A program made the position numbers and the translations under genes. From Homarus americanus (taxonomy: Eukaryota > Arthropoda > Malacostraca > Decapoda > Nephropidae): 64,000 nt of DNA. The notes under the pieces are model-generated. The model had not been told where the DNA came from and made no database searches. It saw nothing but the letters and a program-made list of their open reading frames with translations. Location: the NCBI RefSeq assembly GCF_018991925.1, contig NW_024732415.1:4291061-4355060 (forward strand), in the 5' to 3' direction. The number at the start of each line of letters is the position of its first letter. The stretch's first letter is position 1. Below, piece after piece: positions 48,925 to 63,432 of the stretch.

Positions 48925-49675
48925 AAGCTCGTTTCCTTAACCAGCCACAATGTGACTCTGATTTTGACCAGCATAGTGTGCAAAGTACGAGATGCCATGA
49001 TGGAACATCTACTACGAAACAATCTTGTAAAGGACTGCCAACATGGATTTAGCCGGGACGTTGCCACTTTACGCCATTACTCAAGGTGGTTAATATCGAT
49101 AATATATATGTATGGACTTTGCCAAGGCTTACTGACAGCATACTTCATGACAGGCAGAATATCAAACTGGGAGGATACATAATTAAGCGGTGGGTCCTGG
49201 CGTGGATCAGAGACTTTCTTCATGCCCGAAAGCAGTGTGCTGACTAATGGCACGAAATCGTCATGTGTACCCGTGACAAGCGGAGTACCACGGGGCAATG
49301 TACTGTACTGGGACCTTTGTTGTTTGTTTCTTTCATAAATGACGAAGATGCCAAGTTATTCGGGAAAATTAAGAACAAACAGACAGTGAAAGGCTGTATC
49401 CTAGCTTATCGTATAAGCACCTCAGAGGACATTACTCAGTCGAGTGTTCATACCTAGAGGTGGTGGATGCCCGCCCCACTAGGGGACCCAGCTTTAGGCT
49501 GAAGAATCCACAAGTTCTGAAAATTGCCAGGGCAAACATTTCCGGTGTGAGAAGTATGAACATTTGGAACAATCTGCCGGAGAATATTGTAGCCTTGACC
49601 AACTCTGGAGCAGGTAGAGATACATTGAGGAGCCAGTACTTGTTTAACAGACGTGGCTCTGCAGACATCTAAGTG
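48925..49675 (+). mobile_element. CR1-type LINE remnant (RT core to C-terminus)
   Basis: The plus strand, with frameshifts, gives PVSLTSHNVTLILTSIVCK, DAMMEHLLRNNLVKDCQHGF, then fragments of the VPHQRL/WIRDFLHARKQC region, TSGVPRG, VLGPLLFVSFINDE and, after a deletion of the YADD segment, AKLFGKIKNKQT. The end reads ARPTRGPSFRLKNP, MNIWNNLPENIVAL and stops at about 49672. Motif order is that of CR1/jockey LINEs. The RT catalytic aspartates are deleted, so it cannot be active. Confidence 0.8.
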
Positions 49676-50414
49676 GCAATGTTTCCCTCCATACATTTTG
49701 AACATCATACTGAACTTTCTAACAGCCACTGGTGAAACAAAGTCTTCATTATACACAGATCCAGAGGAGACAGTCAGAAGGGAGTAGAGCCAACGACCAG
49801 GAGTGATGTAACTTCATTATTAATATAAAAAATAAAAATTTCATCAAAATTCTTTATTTGTATATCTTGCTTGTCACTGTAGCTTTAGTAGTTCTATCAT
49901 AATATATGTTTACAGTCGGAAAGATCATTTGTAATCACCCGGTACAGTATAATGTATTACTCTGCTGTAATCTAGTTCACTTATACACTTTAGAATTAAG
50001 AGGTGTTACATCTCCCCGGAGGACTGTGAGGAGCTTATTACCGAGGTGTGTACTAATGGTTGTTGGGGAGTAGGTAGACGTAGGTTGATACAAACTACAT
50101 ATAGGAACTACACGTTATGAGCTCTGTTATCCAGGGTTTTAATTCACCGTTTCTAATACTTGTAATGTTATTCTTATCACTCTTTCCCGTTATGATACAA
50201 GATGGCCGACTTCTTTTCGAATACTTTCATTTACACTACTAATTACACTTCATGATTACAATTTCATGGTTGTAAGGTGAACTCGCCAGCCAGTGAGGAT
50301 GATTTGTGAGACTGGGGCGAGGAAAGTAATCTAAATTTTTTTTGTGTCGTGTTGCACATACCAAGAAGGGATCAGAGGGTGCCCGCGGCCTGACAGGTGG
50401 TACTGTAGATCTGC

Positions 50415-50965
50415 CAAGCTGTAATTACTCTTGCGGTCAAAAGATGATGTTGACCTATATATTGCTGCCTCTACTGACACGGCCTCTTGACGGCGTCAGT
50501 GAAGGCAAGATTAAGTCATGAATCCCTGACGTAATTTTACTGGAAATTTGGTTTGTCATTAAAAGAAAAATCCCGTTATATTTCATATGAACGTGTAAGT
50601 AGAAATCATATTGCCTGGGTCTACGGACATGACGCCATGATGAAGGCAGCGGAAATGAGACTTGAAATATGATTATTGTTCTTAGGAAACATTGCCTGAA
50701 GCAGTGGCAGTATGTGGACATGCTAGTTATATGTGCTATTAAGAGTTAATTATACCTGTGATCAATAGATGGCGTTAACCCCTGTATTACTCCACCCAGA
50801 TGATGACACCGTGATGAAGGTGGCGGAAGTTAGATTGAAATGTGCTTCTTATTATGTCATATTGCCTGGAGCTTGATAGTATGTACACATATTTAGTACC
50901 TGTTCAATTAAGGTGTAATTACGTCTTGAGTCAATAGATGGTGTTGACCTAGATGGGACTGTGTG
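50415..50965. repeat. Degenerate tandem repeat, about 175-bp unit, 2-3 copies
   Basis: GTGATGAAGGTGGCGGAAGT..ATATTGCCTGGAGC..AGTATGTACACAT..TCAATAGATGGTGTTGACC recurs with diverged copies at about 50630-50780 and 50805-50955. A partial copy ends at 50459 (GTCAAAAGATGATGTTGACC). Confidence 0.7.
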
Positions 50966-51120
50966 AAATAATTGGCCGGAAGTTTTATTTCTATACTAAT
51001 TTCATGTGTGTTTTTGTTTAGAGTTTGATGTCATTATTTATTGCATCACTAATTAACTGTTTTGTATTTAATGGTCGACAAGATGGACCTGTATTCATCA
51101 CCATTTTAGAAAGATATTCG

Positions 51121-51143
51121 TGTATGTATGTATGTATGTATGT
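51121..51143. repeat. (TATG)n microsatellite
   Basis: TGTA tetranucleotides, about six units. Confidence 0.9.
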
Positions 51144-51579
51144 AAAATAGCCAACACCACATATAGATTCTCAAAGTATAGTATGATAAGTCTTTCCCTG
51201 AATAGAGATGTAAAGATGCATATAACACAAATATGGTCGTCGGATTGGCACTAAATTCTCGTCACCGTAACTATTAATATCAACGTGCAGTATTATGCTA
51301 GGCTACAAGTTACGCATTCATTGGGAGACTCAAATGATGAGGTTATGGGGGGTTCTTAATACGCATTTTTGGGGTATGGGTATGTGGTGACCAGAAAAAT
51401 GTCACAGCAATAATCTTAATTTAAGTTAGGTTGGTTTAAGTGGTTAGGTTACGTTATGTCATGCTTTTTTTATTTCTATGAATTTTTCCTAGATTGGAGT
51501 ACTGGTGTCTGTTTCTTGCTAGTAACGGGAGGTATTGTAGGTACAGTACTTGACGAATTTTGTATGGGCGTACTGGTAA

Positions 51580-51640
51580 TTATTATTATTATTAGTAGTA
51601 GTAGTAGTAGTAGCAGTCGTAGTAGTAGTAGTAGTAGTAT
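51580..51640. repeat. (ATT)n then (AGT)n microsatellite
   Basis: Compound triplet repeat with minor interruptions. Confidence 0.9.
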
Positions 51641-53023
51641 ATCTGTGCATCCAACTGTTTATTATGTCATTAATTTATATTGTGCAGCAGCGAGTCTCAT
51701 ATTTATAGCATTTTGGATCATTTTCATCTCATTTTTTCCCGTCAAGGATTCTAACATTTAACACAAACCTGGAGAAGTTTGTATTGTATAGTGGGTCATA
51801 TCGGCGGATTATTTATTTATTTATTTAGGTTTTGTAATAAGAATTTAGCTGAGACACTTTTTACAGTCTCTTTTTCTTTTGTTTATATAATGTGTGTGTG
51901 TATGTTGTAGTTGTTGTTGTTGTTTTAAGCTCACTTGTTTCAGTACAGTTATACTCACTGCAGGTGTGGTGTCTCGTGCCAAAATTGAAGCTCTTGAGTC
52001 CAGTCATCGGGCAAAAAACTAACTAATGAGGTATGAGACAGCCGTACCAGAGGGCGTGTCAAGGGTTGTGCCACGTCATCACACTGACCTTAAGGTAAGT
52101 CCGAGTTTTATAAAGCCGTCCACACCACCACGGTGCAGGGCTTTGTGCCCCTCTTGTAGGGGGGAAGGGGAGATGCCGCGACCTTCACCAGCGAAAACTT
52201 TCCCTCTCACTGAGGGAACTGTCATGGCGGCTGCTTTGTTTATGTGGCTTTTGGTCCAGATTTTTAAACTTTCACATGATGAACATTCCTCATAAGTGAA
52301 GATTTAAGAAGTCACTTAACTAGTTGACTTAATGTAAGTAAACAACAAAAAGTACAAATTACAATAAAATTACTCCGAGACTGTCCTAACTAGAAGCCTT
52401 TACTTTGAGGACAAATAAATGTACAGTACAGTGCAGAATCTTACCAAACATCCAGCAATTTAATTTATATGTTTTGTCTTTGAACAGTATTTTAGGTAAA
52501 GTCAACCTGTCAGCTGCATCCTTTTGTTGTAAGGCATATACATCATACACACTTGTGGTATTGTGTTGTGTGTCCTCAAAGATTCTTACGTTAACTATTT
52601 AACTATCTTACATAACTTGCCACAAAAATATGGCGGCCAAATTTACGTCTCCAGTATAACTACTGCGATTATTCTTCCCCAGTTACGAGGAGGTAAAACA
52701 TGTCATAATATATCATAACATTATGTTTGTTGGTGATACTCTGTAATGGAATTTTTTTCCTGAGATACGATTTGAATACTTGTTTATGACCTTAAGAATA
52801 TAGGAACTTGTTTTGATATATATTTATTTTTGGGGTGCGGTAGGTAGTAGGCAGCTATCAAACTGGGAGGTATTGAAAACATAATGTGTTGTCTAATGGT
52901 AGAACCTGCTGCCATATGGCATCACAAAAATTGTGACCAAGTCCCAGATTGCTGATCTGACTGACTTTCTGCCTCATTTACACACAATTGCAGGGTCTCA
53001 ATTGTTTTTCTTACTTTGACAAC

Positions 53024-54379
<1,356 letters not shown>

Positions 54380-54565
54380 CAGTGAAACCTCCATATAACG
54401 GACTTCTCTATAATCTGTTAGATGGCGGTTTCACATCTAATGGATCCTCGATATAACGGATTTTCATTTCCGCAATAGTTCGTTCAATGGTGGTTTTACT
54501 TCTAATGGACCCACGGTATAATGGACTTTCCTCTCTACTTGGTCCGTTAAATAGAGGTTGTCCTG
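54380..54565. mobile_element. TA-flanked MITE, CAGTGAAACCTCCATATAAC family, copy 2
   Basis: 186 bp, left end CAGTGAAACCTCCATATAAC, right end reversed CAGGACAACCTCTATTTAAC, with TA at 54378-54379 and 54566-54567. It shares internal modules with the inverted copy at 39758-40003 (TCTAATGGACCCxCGGTATA, GATATAACGGATTTTC). Confidence 0.8.
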
Positions 54566-54763
54566 TAGAGTTTTGCAGTCACATGACAATTAGCAACCCC
54601 TCCCCTGCTTATTTCAACTTAATGCTAATCTAACCAAATATAACGCAACTACCTGAAACCCTAACCTAACCTAATCATTATAACTTAACCATCTTAAATT
54701 ATCACTTTGGTATATATTTTATTCACCATTTTCATTACTTGTGTAAAAATTCTGTTGTCACAT

Positions 54764-55015
54764 TCCGTTTTCTTTAGTTATCCTCGTTTTCTATAGATTA
54801 TATTCTGTTTTCTGTGGTCGTCAATTCTGTATAGCTTAGTCACGTGGTTGTGGTTGTATTAGTTCCCGTTTTCTATAGCTGTAAATCTAGTTTTCTGTAG
54901 TATGTTTCCATTTTCTATAATTTATACAGTATCTTGTTTTATAGTTGTTTCCCATGTGTAGTTTCTTATGTTTTTTTTATATTTGTTCCCATTTTCTGTG
55001 GTTTATGTCATGCTT
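54764..55015. repeat. Degenerate 25-30-bp repeat (TTCCxTTTTCTATAGTT core)
   Basis: CCGTTTTCTTTAGTTAT, CGTTTTCTATAGATTAT, CTGTTTTCTGTGGTCGT, CCGTTTTCTATAGCTGT and similar words recur about nine times. Confidence 0.65.
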
Positions 55016-55337
55016 GTGTCACTGCCTCTTGTTGAAGATGACGAGAGGGAAACGCCCAGGTGATTTACTGTCATTACATACGTTTATTTTAACTTATCTT
55101 TATGTTTGTCTGATGGTGGGAATATTTTTTTCTTAACCTTCAGACACGAGCTCTAGGGAATCAGACCGTCTCCTTCTCTGTGTCTGTCTGTCTGTTTGTC
55201 ATGTTTGTTTTTGTTTATCTTACACAGACAGACATGCACATATACAGCAGTTATGATGGGCGTGGATGATGATGGATGAGTTGTACTTTGACGGCTGGAC
55301 AAGACAATAGTGATGCATCTTTACTATGATGGATTTA

Positions 55338-55391
55338 TTTTATTTATTATTATTATTATTATTTATTATTATTTATTATTATTATTATTAC
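55338..55391. repeat. (ATT)n imperfect microsatellite
   Basis: TTATTATTAT and TTTATTATTA interspersed. Confidence 0.9.
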
Positions 55392-55739
55392 TGTATTATA
55401 TATTTTTAACCCTCTACCGATAATTTAGGAAGATTATACGATAGCATGAAGTCCGTTCGTCTGCCAGACCCACGTTTTGTCCGACTTTCCGACCATCACA
55501 CATTGACTTCAGCGTGAATGCTTTGTGTGTGTGTGTGTGTGTTTGCGTGTGATAACATAGTGAGAGAGACAGACTCCTCCCATCACAAATCCCTATACCC
55601 CACAATCCTCCTCCCTCAATGCCCCCTTCCTTATCCACCACCACAACCCCTCTCAATATCCCCTTCCTTACCCCCAACACAACCCCCTCCCGCAATACCC
55701 CCTTTTCTACCCCTCACCACAACCCCCGTCCTTGAATTT

Positions 55740-56860
<1,121 letters not shown>

Positions 56861-57753
56861 CGAAAATAATTTGTCTATAGGTTTCTGCTCTCGCAAACAA
56901 GATATTAACACAACTTCATCATCCATCAGCAGTAACGTTGGCCGATATTCACATTAATATCCTTCCAATCTCTTTTTATGAGTATTCCTTCGAATCACAC
57001 TGATCCGTTACCAGTTCCCCTGTGTGTGTTGGTGGGAGGGTTGGCGTAGTGACCTGTCGTCCAGGAAGGGTACAACAGGCTATGCACCCTTCACCGCCAG
57101 TGTACCATAAACTTCTGAACGGAACTGTACAGTATTTTATATGTTGTTTATGTTACATTATTTTATAGAAGTGAATACAGCATCACATAAGTAACTGTTT
57201 GTACTGTATATAAGTCAATAAATGAATCGTTTATAACTAATAAAACTTAAAACAAAAATGGTAATTTGAGACACCTTTCCCCCGCCCTTCAACCCCCCAC
57301 TGCCCTAGCCCAAACACAACCCTCTCCCCCTCCTTGCCCTCCCCCCCCCCTAAAAGATTACTTGGGTACACCTAGTTTTTACGACACCAAAATATTCGGT
57401 CATTTACGAGGTCTGCTGATTGTCATAATATGTCAGTGTCATCGCACCTGCCACCTTGTCTGTCTGTCTGTCCGTCATATATGTTGTCCCTCCCTCATAC
57501 AGGTCCTGTTCGGCGGTGTAGGAGGAGTTCAGTGCCACCAGAATAAGCTAATGGAGGGAAGTTTGGGGGTCGTTCTCTCTCAGTCTGATGTGATCCTTTT
57601 TTGGCGGTGATATACAGTATTGATAATTAGCATAGTGTGAATATTGTTACTTGAGTGTTTAGCTATGTATGAATGTATCTGTTTATCGTTGTGTCTGTCT
57701 ATATGTATTAATATTTCTGTCTATATCCGTCCTTTTTTTTCTGTTTGTCTATA

Positions 57754-58323
57754 GGGTGTCCGTAAAGTCGTGGTGCCGTTTAAAATACCGATAACTTAGG
57801 TTCTATAGGCGATAAAAACAATCTGTAAAATGCATTGGCGAGTAATTTATTCAGGTTTCAGTATATTTAATTTTAGGAGTGCTAGGTTTCAACATATCCA
57901 CCATCATTATGGACAGTACGATTTTGAAGTTCACAAAAACGTTCTGCAGTTGTTTCAGTTATAACATTGATCACGTCAGTTATCCTCGCACGAAGATCGT
58001 CTAGAGAACGAAGGCTTTATGAATAAACTACAGTTTTAATATGTCCCCATAGGAAAATGTCCACTGGGTTCAAATCCGGTGAGTGAGCTGATTATGAGAT
58101 TGGCCCACCTCTTCCGATCCATCTATCCGGGAAAACTTGGTTTAAAAGCTGTCGAACACTACGAGCAAAGTGCCAAGGTGCACCATCTTGCTAAAAAAAC
58201 TGTCTTGGCTATAAGTCCAAATTGCCTCAGTTCAAGAATAACTGCAGAACGTCTTCAAAATCGTACTATGCTTTGTGTCCATAAGTTATTGATATTTTAA
58301 ACTGTACCACGACTTTACGGACT
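57754..58323 (-). mobile_element. Mariner/Tc1-superfamily element, internally deleted
   Basis: The terminal inverted repeats share GTCCGTAAAGTCGTGG plus a TTTAAAAT stretch on each side, with TA before the left end. On the minus strand a transposase C-terminal part reads QDGAPWHFARSVRQLLNQVF, PDRWIGRGGPI, then SPDLNPVDIFLWGHIK and LDDLRARITDVINVITETTA. These are the second catalytic-Asp region (QDGAP) and the D/E..PxDFFLWG block of mariner-like transposases. The N-terminal DNA-binding part and first catalytic Asp are lost, and two frame breaks occur (near 58025 and 58090). Total about 570 bp. Confidence 0.85.
57860..58200 (-). pseudogene. Mariner-like transposase, C-terminal fragment
   Basis: About 100 residues of the catalytic domain C-terminal half in three broken frames, from QDGAP to a final HNDGGYVET stop. 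Non-functional: the first catalytic Asp domain is missing. Confidence 0.8.
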
Positions 58324-58770
58324 CTCTCTCTCTCTTTGTCTATCTATATAACCTACTTCCTTGAGTACCGAAGACTTTAGGATACGGTGTGTTGTATCCA
58401 CACTGCTTATGGAACCCACTTTCACTTTTCATTTTCATTTTTACTCTTTGTATCTCTTGTTTTTACTGCTCTCCCTCTCTTGTTTGTTTCACTTCCCTTT
58501 TATTATTATTTTCCCTATCTCTTAACTAGTTGCTCTTCCTCTTTGTTTCGGGAGGGTGAAGGCGTACAGAAATACTAAGGATGATTGGTGGAAAGCAAGT
58601 GTAGAGAAAGGCAGGAAAGCTGAGACACAACAAGGAGGAATATTCTTAAATTTATATCAATTTCCCTACCCGGTATACAGAGTAAATCTTTGGTTCCACA
58701 TTAAATCAAGTCGCCTTAGGTCAATTTACTGTGTACATTAAGTTTATAATAATAATAATAATGATATAAA

Positions 58771-58798
58771 TATTAATAATCATCATCATCATCATCAT
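58771..58798. repeat. (AAT)n / (ATC)n short microsatellites
   Basis: AATAATAAT at about 58748-58760, then CATCATCATCAT. Confidence 0.9.
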
Positions 58799-58849
58799 AC
58801 ACAGGAACCTGACAAAGGTATGATTGGTCTCGCCTGACGTTTAAAGTTA

Positions 58850-59110
58850 GGTCAATCAAAGCTTAGTGGGTCTAGGATAAAATTTAATCTCTGAGATCAG
58901 GATAAAGAGTAAGCTGTAGAGGTCAAAGGTCAAGGATAAAGGCTCAATATATCAAACTTCAAACAGCAAAAATTACATTAAAACATAAATTTTAAAGAGC
59001 AAAAGGTCAAATTGAAAAGTTCATAGGTCCCGATCAGGTGTTCGTAGGGCAAGCTCGGGAGGTCAGAGGTCAAGATCAGGAGGTAAGATTAATTGAAAAA
59101 GGTCAGTTAT
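58850..59110. repeat. AGGTCA-rich segment, left arm
   Basis: Irregular repeats of AGGTCA, GGTCAA and GGATAA, including AGGTCAAAGGTCA at 58920-58932 and AGGTCAGAGGTCA at 59060-59072. It is complementary in character to the TGACCT-rich right arm at 59868-60460. Confidence 0.6.
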
Positions 59111-59220
59111 CAATAGAAAAAGTACAAAGGATGAAATGTGAAGTCTGGTCAAGCTGTGAATAATTTTAGTACCAAGTAAATATATTGGCACAAAATTTTC
59201 ATAGTGAATTATCTTGATAC

Positions 59221-59757
59221 CATCCACTAACTCATCCACCTACACCCGTCAACTCATCCACCTACACCCATCAACTCATCCACCTACACCCATCAACTCA
59301 TCCACCTACACCCATCAACTCATCCACCTACACCCATCAACTCATCCACCTGCAGTCATCAACTTATCTACCTACAGCCACTAACTCATCCACCTACACC
59401 CATCAACTCATCCACCTACAGTCATCAACTCATCCACCTACACCCATCAACTCACCCACCTACACCCATCGACTCATTCACCTTCAGTCATCATCTCATC
59501 CACCTACACACATCAACTCATTCACCTGCAGTCATCAACTCATCCACCTACAACCATCAACTCATCCACCTACACCCATCAATTAATCTTCCTACACCCA
59601 TCAATTAATCCACCTACACAGCTTAACTCATCCATTTACACCCACCAACTCATCAACTTACACTCATCAGCTCATCCACTTACACCCACCAACTCATCCA
59701 CCTATAGCCGACCAACTCATCCACTTACACCCACCACCTCATCCACCGTCATCCACC
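59221..59757. repeat. 23-bp minisatellite, about 23 units
   Basis: The unit is CATCAACTCATCCACCTACA plus CCC, with common variants CAGTCATC and TTACACCCACC. Most copies keep the 23-bp spacing. Confidence 0.95.
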
Positions 59758-59867
59758 TCTGGTCTCAAAACAGGTCTTCAAGTTAATGACTCACTTTACA
59801 AGTTTTAATGGTCAGTATCACCTGGGGGGGACGCCGGCTGAATGACCCATCTGACCCTTTGAACTTG

Positions 59868-60460
59868 AAGAGTAACCTGATCTTGAACTTTGACCTCCTG
59901 TTCTTGACCACTGACCTCTTCTTTGTGACCCCTGACCTCTTATTCCTGACCCCTGATCTCTTGTTTGTGATCCCTGACCTCTTATTCTTGACCCCTGACC
60001 TCTTATTCTTGACCCATGATCTGTTCTTGACCTCTGACCTGTTCTTGACCTCTGACCTGTCTTGACCCCCTACATTCTGACATTAGCCCCTGACTTTAAC
60101 CTTTAACCTTCTGTTCTTAACCTCCTGATTTTGATATCTGAAGTGATTTTGACCTCTTACCTCAACATCTGATCTTATCTTGACCCCTTAAATCCTGATG
60201 TTGACCTCTGACCTTATCTTGACCCCTTACTGTATATCCTGATGTTGACCTCTGACCTTATCTTGACCTCAAATATCATGAACTTGACTTCTGACCTTAT
60301 CTTGACATGTTATAGCCTGAACTTGACCACTGACTTTATCTTGAACTTTTTTATCCTGATCTTGACCTCTGACCTTATTTTGACATCTAACTTCCTTATC
60401 TTGACCTCTGATCTCATCTTGACCTCTGGCCTGATCCTGACTTCTGACCTTCTCAAAAAC
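59868..60460. repeat. 18-21-bp minisatellite of TGACCT half-sites
   Basis: The first part is a 21-bp unit (TTGACCCCTGACCTCTTATT plus C); later units are CTTGACCTCTGACCTTAT. TGACCTCTGACCT occurs exactly at 60028, 60046, 60202, 60246 and 60363. The Asp-Leu-Leu-Phe repeat frame (59808-60065) follows from the 21-bp period and is not a gene. Confidence 0.9.
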
Positions 60461-60765
60461 ACTTGTATGAAGATAATTCATAGGGTATCAAAATAATTCA
60501 CAGGTATCATTATCAAAACCTAATTAGAATACTGTTTAATAATAATTCAAAAATATTAATATCAAAAAGTAATCAGAATATCACAATAATAATTTAATAT
60601 AATCAATATAATTCTCTAGTACTAAGAGAAAACAGGTCGCAAGTAAAATAATTCCCTATTATCAGGTTCAAAGACAGACTTCAGGATACGAAAGTAATTA
60701 TTAGATATCAACCTCAAGAAAAATAGTATCAGAATCCCTTTATACTTCACGTGTGTCTTGTGTTA

Positions 60766-60793
60766 GGTGAGAGAGAGAGAGAGAGAGAGAGAG
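60766..60793. repeat. (AG)n microsatellite
   Basis: Short AG run. Further AG-rich patches at 60920-60945 are separated by copies of GATACGATACATAGTGACAA-like words. Confidence 0.9.
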
Positions 60794-60954
60794 GATACAT
60801 AGTGGCAGCATAGAGTGAGAGATGCGATACATTTTGACAACAGAGAAAGATACGATACATAGTGACAACAGAGAGAGAAAGAGAGTCAGAGACAGATAGA
60901 TGCGATACACGTGACAACAGAGAGCGAGAGAGAGAGAGAGAGAGACAGAGTTAC

Positions 60955-61140
60955 AACCGAGAGATACTATAGGAACATAAGAAAATAAGGAGTCTGCAAT
61001 AGGCTGGTTGGCCTGTGCATGGCAGCTCCTGTCGAGAGTTACTACCACTCTCTATCATCCATGAATCTATCTAGCCTCCTTTTAAAACTTTCCAGAGTTC
61101 CAGCACTTACTACAAAGTTGCTAAGCTTGTTCCACTACAG
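60955..61140 (-). pseudogene. CR1-like LINE C-terminal fragment
   Basis: The minus strand reads GTSL/WNKLSNFVVSAGTLESF, then KRRLDRFMDD and, after a frame change, QELPCTGQPAYC-like sequence ending near CTCCTTATTTTCTTATGTTC. The W-N-x-L-x-x-x-V-V-x-A-x-T-L-x-S-F-K-x-x-L-D pattern is the extreme C-terminus of CR1/L2-type ORF2. The stretch that follows is a very common arthropod LINE 3' end. Confidence 0.7.
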
Positions 61141-62700
61141 AGAGAGATACGATACGTAGTGACAACACAAACACTGGCCGGACATGCCATAAGGGAACGA
61201 GTGAGCATCGCCCCGAGGAACCCTGATTTGCTATGAGGGAGATCCTGGCTTTGTTTACATCGTGTAGCGAGACAAAAGAGCATCGATGTAGCTACTGATG
61301 TTTATATATTGGTCTCGTGTTTATGTAGATGTTAAAATGTGGTTTTAGGAGTTTATACTTATGTTTAAATGCTGTTTTTGTGTTTATATTTGACGATGAA
61401 ATTTTTTTTTATACTCATGTCTTGGTAAAAAAAAATAAAGCATTAATAATTATCCCTTTAAAGATGGTTAATGATTTATTTCTGTTGACGCCAGTCTAAA
61501 AACAAAGGAACATCGGCTCTGCTAATGACGTTCTCGTGTTTATATTAACGGGATAAAGATAATTCAGCAGTTAATGATACCACAAGACAGATGTAGTTCT
61601 TTTTTTGTATCCCGCCCAATACTTTGATCGAAGGTGGGGGTATAGCGTTAGTTGCCGTCTGTCTGTTTGTCAGTAAGGTTTTCATAAGAGATGGTTTAAT
61701 TATTTTAACTTTCCTAATAAAGCAGTGATACCAATTTTATGTTTGTTTGAAAATTTAAAATAGTTAAAAGAAGAACAAGTGACCAAAAAATGAACCTTTA
61801 GAGACAAATTGATCCTTTATGGGAAAAAAATGGTTCGTTGTGGCAAATAGGACTATGAATAATAATTTATTGGTTTTCATTATTAGTCTTTTATTTATTT
61901 CGTTTAAACAATATCGTCGACGGAGCTGCTGATAGTAAATTCGTCTCCCATGTCCGTATTATCGCTCCAGTAATGATGCCAGCCATTAGTACACTCGTGT
62001 GCATATAGAATTTATATTTTCTTTGTACTCGATGAATTAAACAAAAGAACATCGACAAGTGTTTGGTTTTTACCGTTTACTTTTACTAAACAATAAAATT
62101 ACGTAATTTCTGTTAATAAAACAAAAACAAAATAGCATCAACATTATCACTTTACAAAGACACAAAAATAAAGTAAAACAAAAGAACCTCCGTATAGATC
62201 TTGTTTGTAATTACCAGTTATGAAAATAAAAACAAAAGAACATCGACCCCCGCTACTTTAGACGAATCAGAGAAAACGGGTAAAGTGATGATGCAAACGT
62301 TAAGACGAAGAATTTGAGCAAAGATACGATGATCAGAGGAAAAATAACAACAGCAAACAAGAAGTGATGGAGAGGGTAAATATGCCAATTAGGGAAATGT
62401 TGAGAATAACAATGTGCTTTAAATGGTTTTTGAGAACGATGATATAAGGGAAAAAAAGAGGAAGAAATTTGAGATTGTCTGAAGGCATGAGAATTGTCCA
62501 GAACTTTTGAGAAATTCCGGAGGCGACAGTAAAAGTTGAAGACCATAAACACGTCACAAACCTCACACAGAAGAAGAAGAATTGACATGACAGTGAATAG
62601 GACACGACGAGGTGGAGGAAGGGTAATAAATTATGGATTCATTAATGATATTTCAAGATGGTGTTAATAAAAATGGGAATGAATGACACTATTTGATGAT
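61141..62700. other. No gene; spaced copies of an AAACAAAAGAACATCGAC motif
   Basis: The motif or close variants lie at about 61268, 61499, 62040, 62178 and 62230. The rest is A+T-rich sequence without recognisable content. Confidence 0.4.
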
Positions 62701-62714
62701 GGTGTAATTAAAGA

Positions 62715-63180
62715 AACAGGAAAGTTCTTCTCCCCTCTCTCCTTCCTTCCCTATCTTCCCTCATCCTCCTACCACACAAAAGCACTCCCTCCCCCGTTGC
62801 CACTCCCCTTCCACCACGTCATCCCCCCCTCATCCACCACCTCTCTTCTCCACCGTCAGTACACCACACTACCGCCTCTCTTCCCTGTTTCGTCACTTCT
62901 CTCCCCCTCCCCCCTTCTATGCCCTTCTCCCTACCCTCCATTACCACACCCTTCCTTTTCTCTACCCTCTCAACACCACCATCTCCTCCTCCTCCCCTCC
63001 CCACCCCCCCCGCATACCTTCCTCTCCTCTTCACCCCATCCACCACCTGTCGTTACCACCTCCCTTCTCCCTCTTTCCTTCTTTTTCCTCCCCAACCCAC
63101 CCACCCCTGACTACCACACAACCCCCATGTCCTTCCTCACCCCACTACCACAGTCCCCTCCTCACTCTTTCTCTCTGTCT
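62715..63180. repeat. Polypyrimidine block
   Basis: C/T- and CA-rich strand (CCTCCC, CCACC, TTCTCC words). The long Pro/Ser/His frame 62683-63456 is compositional. Confidence 0.8.
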
Positions 63181-63308
63181 ATACCTACCACCACCATCAC
63201 ACACTATCATCATCATCATAATCATCACTACCACTATTATCATCATCACTACCACTATCATCATCATCAGTACCACTATCATCATCTCCACCTCTCCCGC
63301 CACCAAAA

Positions 63309-63432
63309 TCAGCCACTGTCCACTCCACCTTCCACCACCACCACCAAAATCAGCCACTGTCCACTCCACCTTCCACCACCACCACCAAAATCAGCCACTG
63401 TCCACTCCACCTACCACCACCACCACCACCTT
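63309..63432. repeat. 41-bp tandem repeat, 3 copies
   Basis: The unit TCAGCCACTGTCCACTCCAC plus CTTCCACCACCACCACCAAAA is repeated three times almost exactly, preceded by (ATC)n/(CCA)n triplets at 63205-63290. Confidence 0.9.

Noticed and set aside
59808..60065. Frame with a repeated Asp-Leu-Leu-Phe-Leu-Thr-Pro motif
   Set aside because: The seven-residue period is simply the 21-bp minisatellite.
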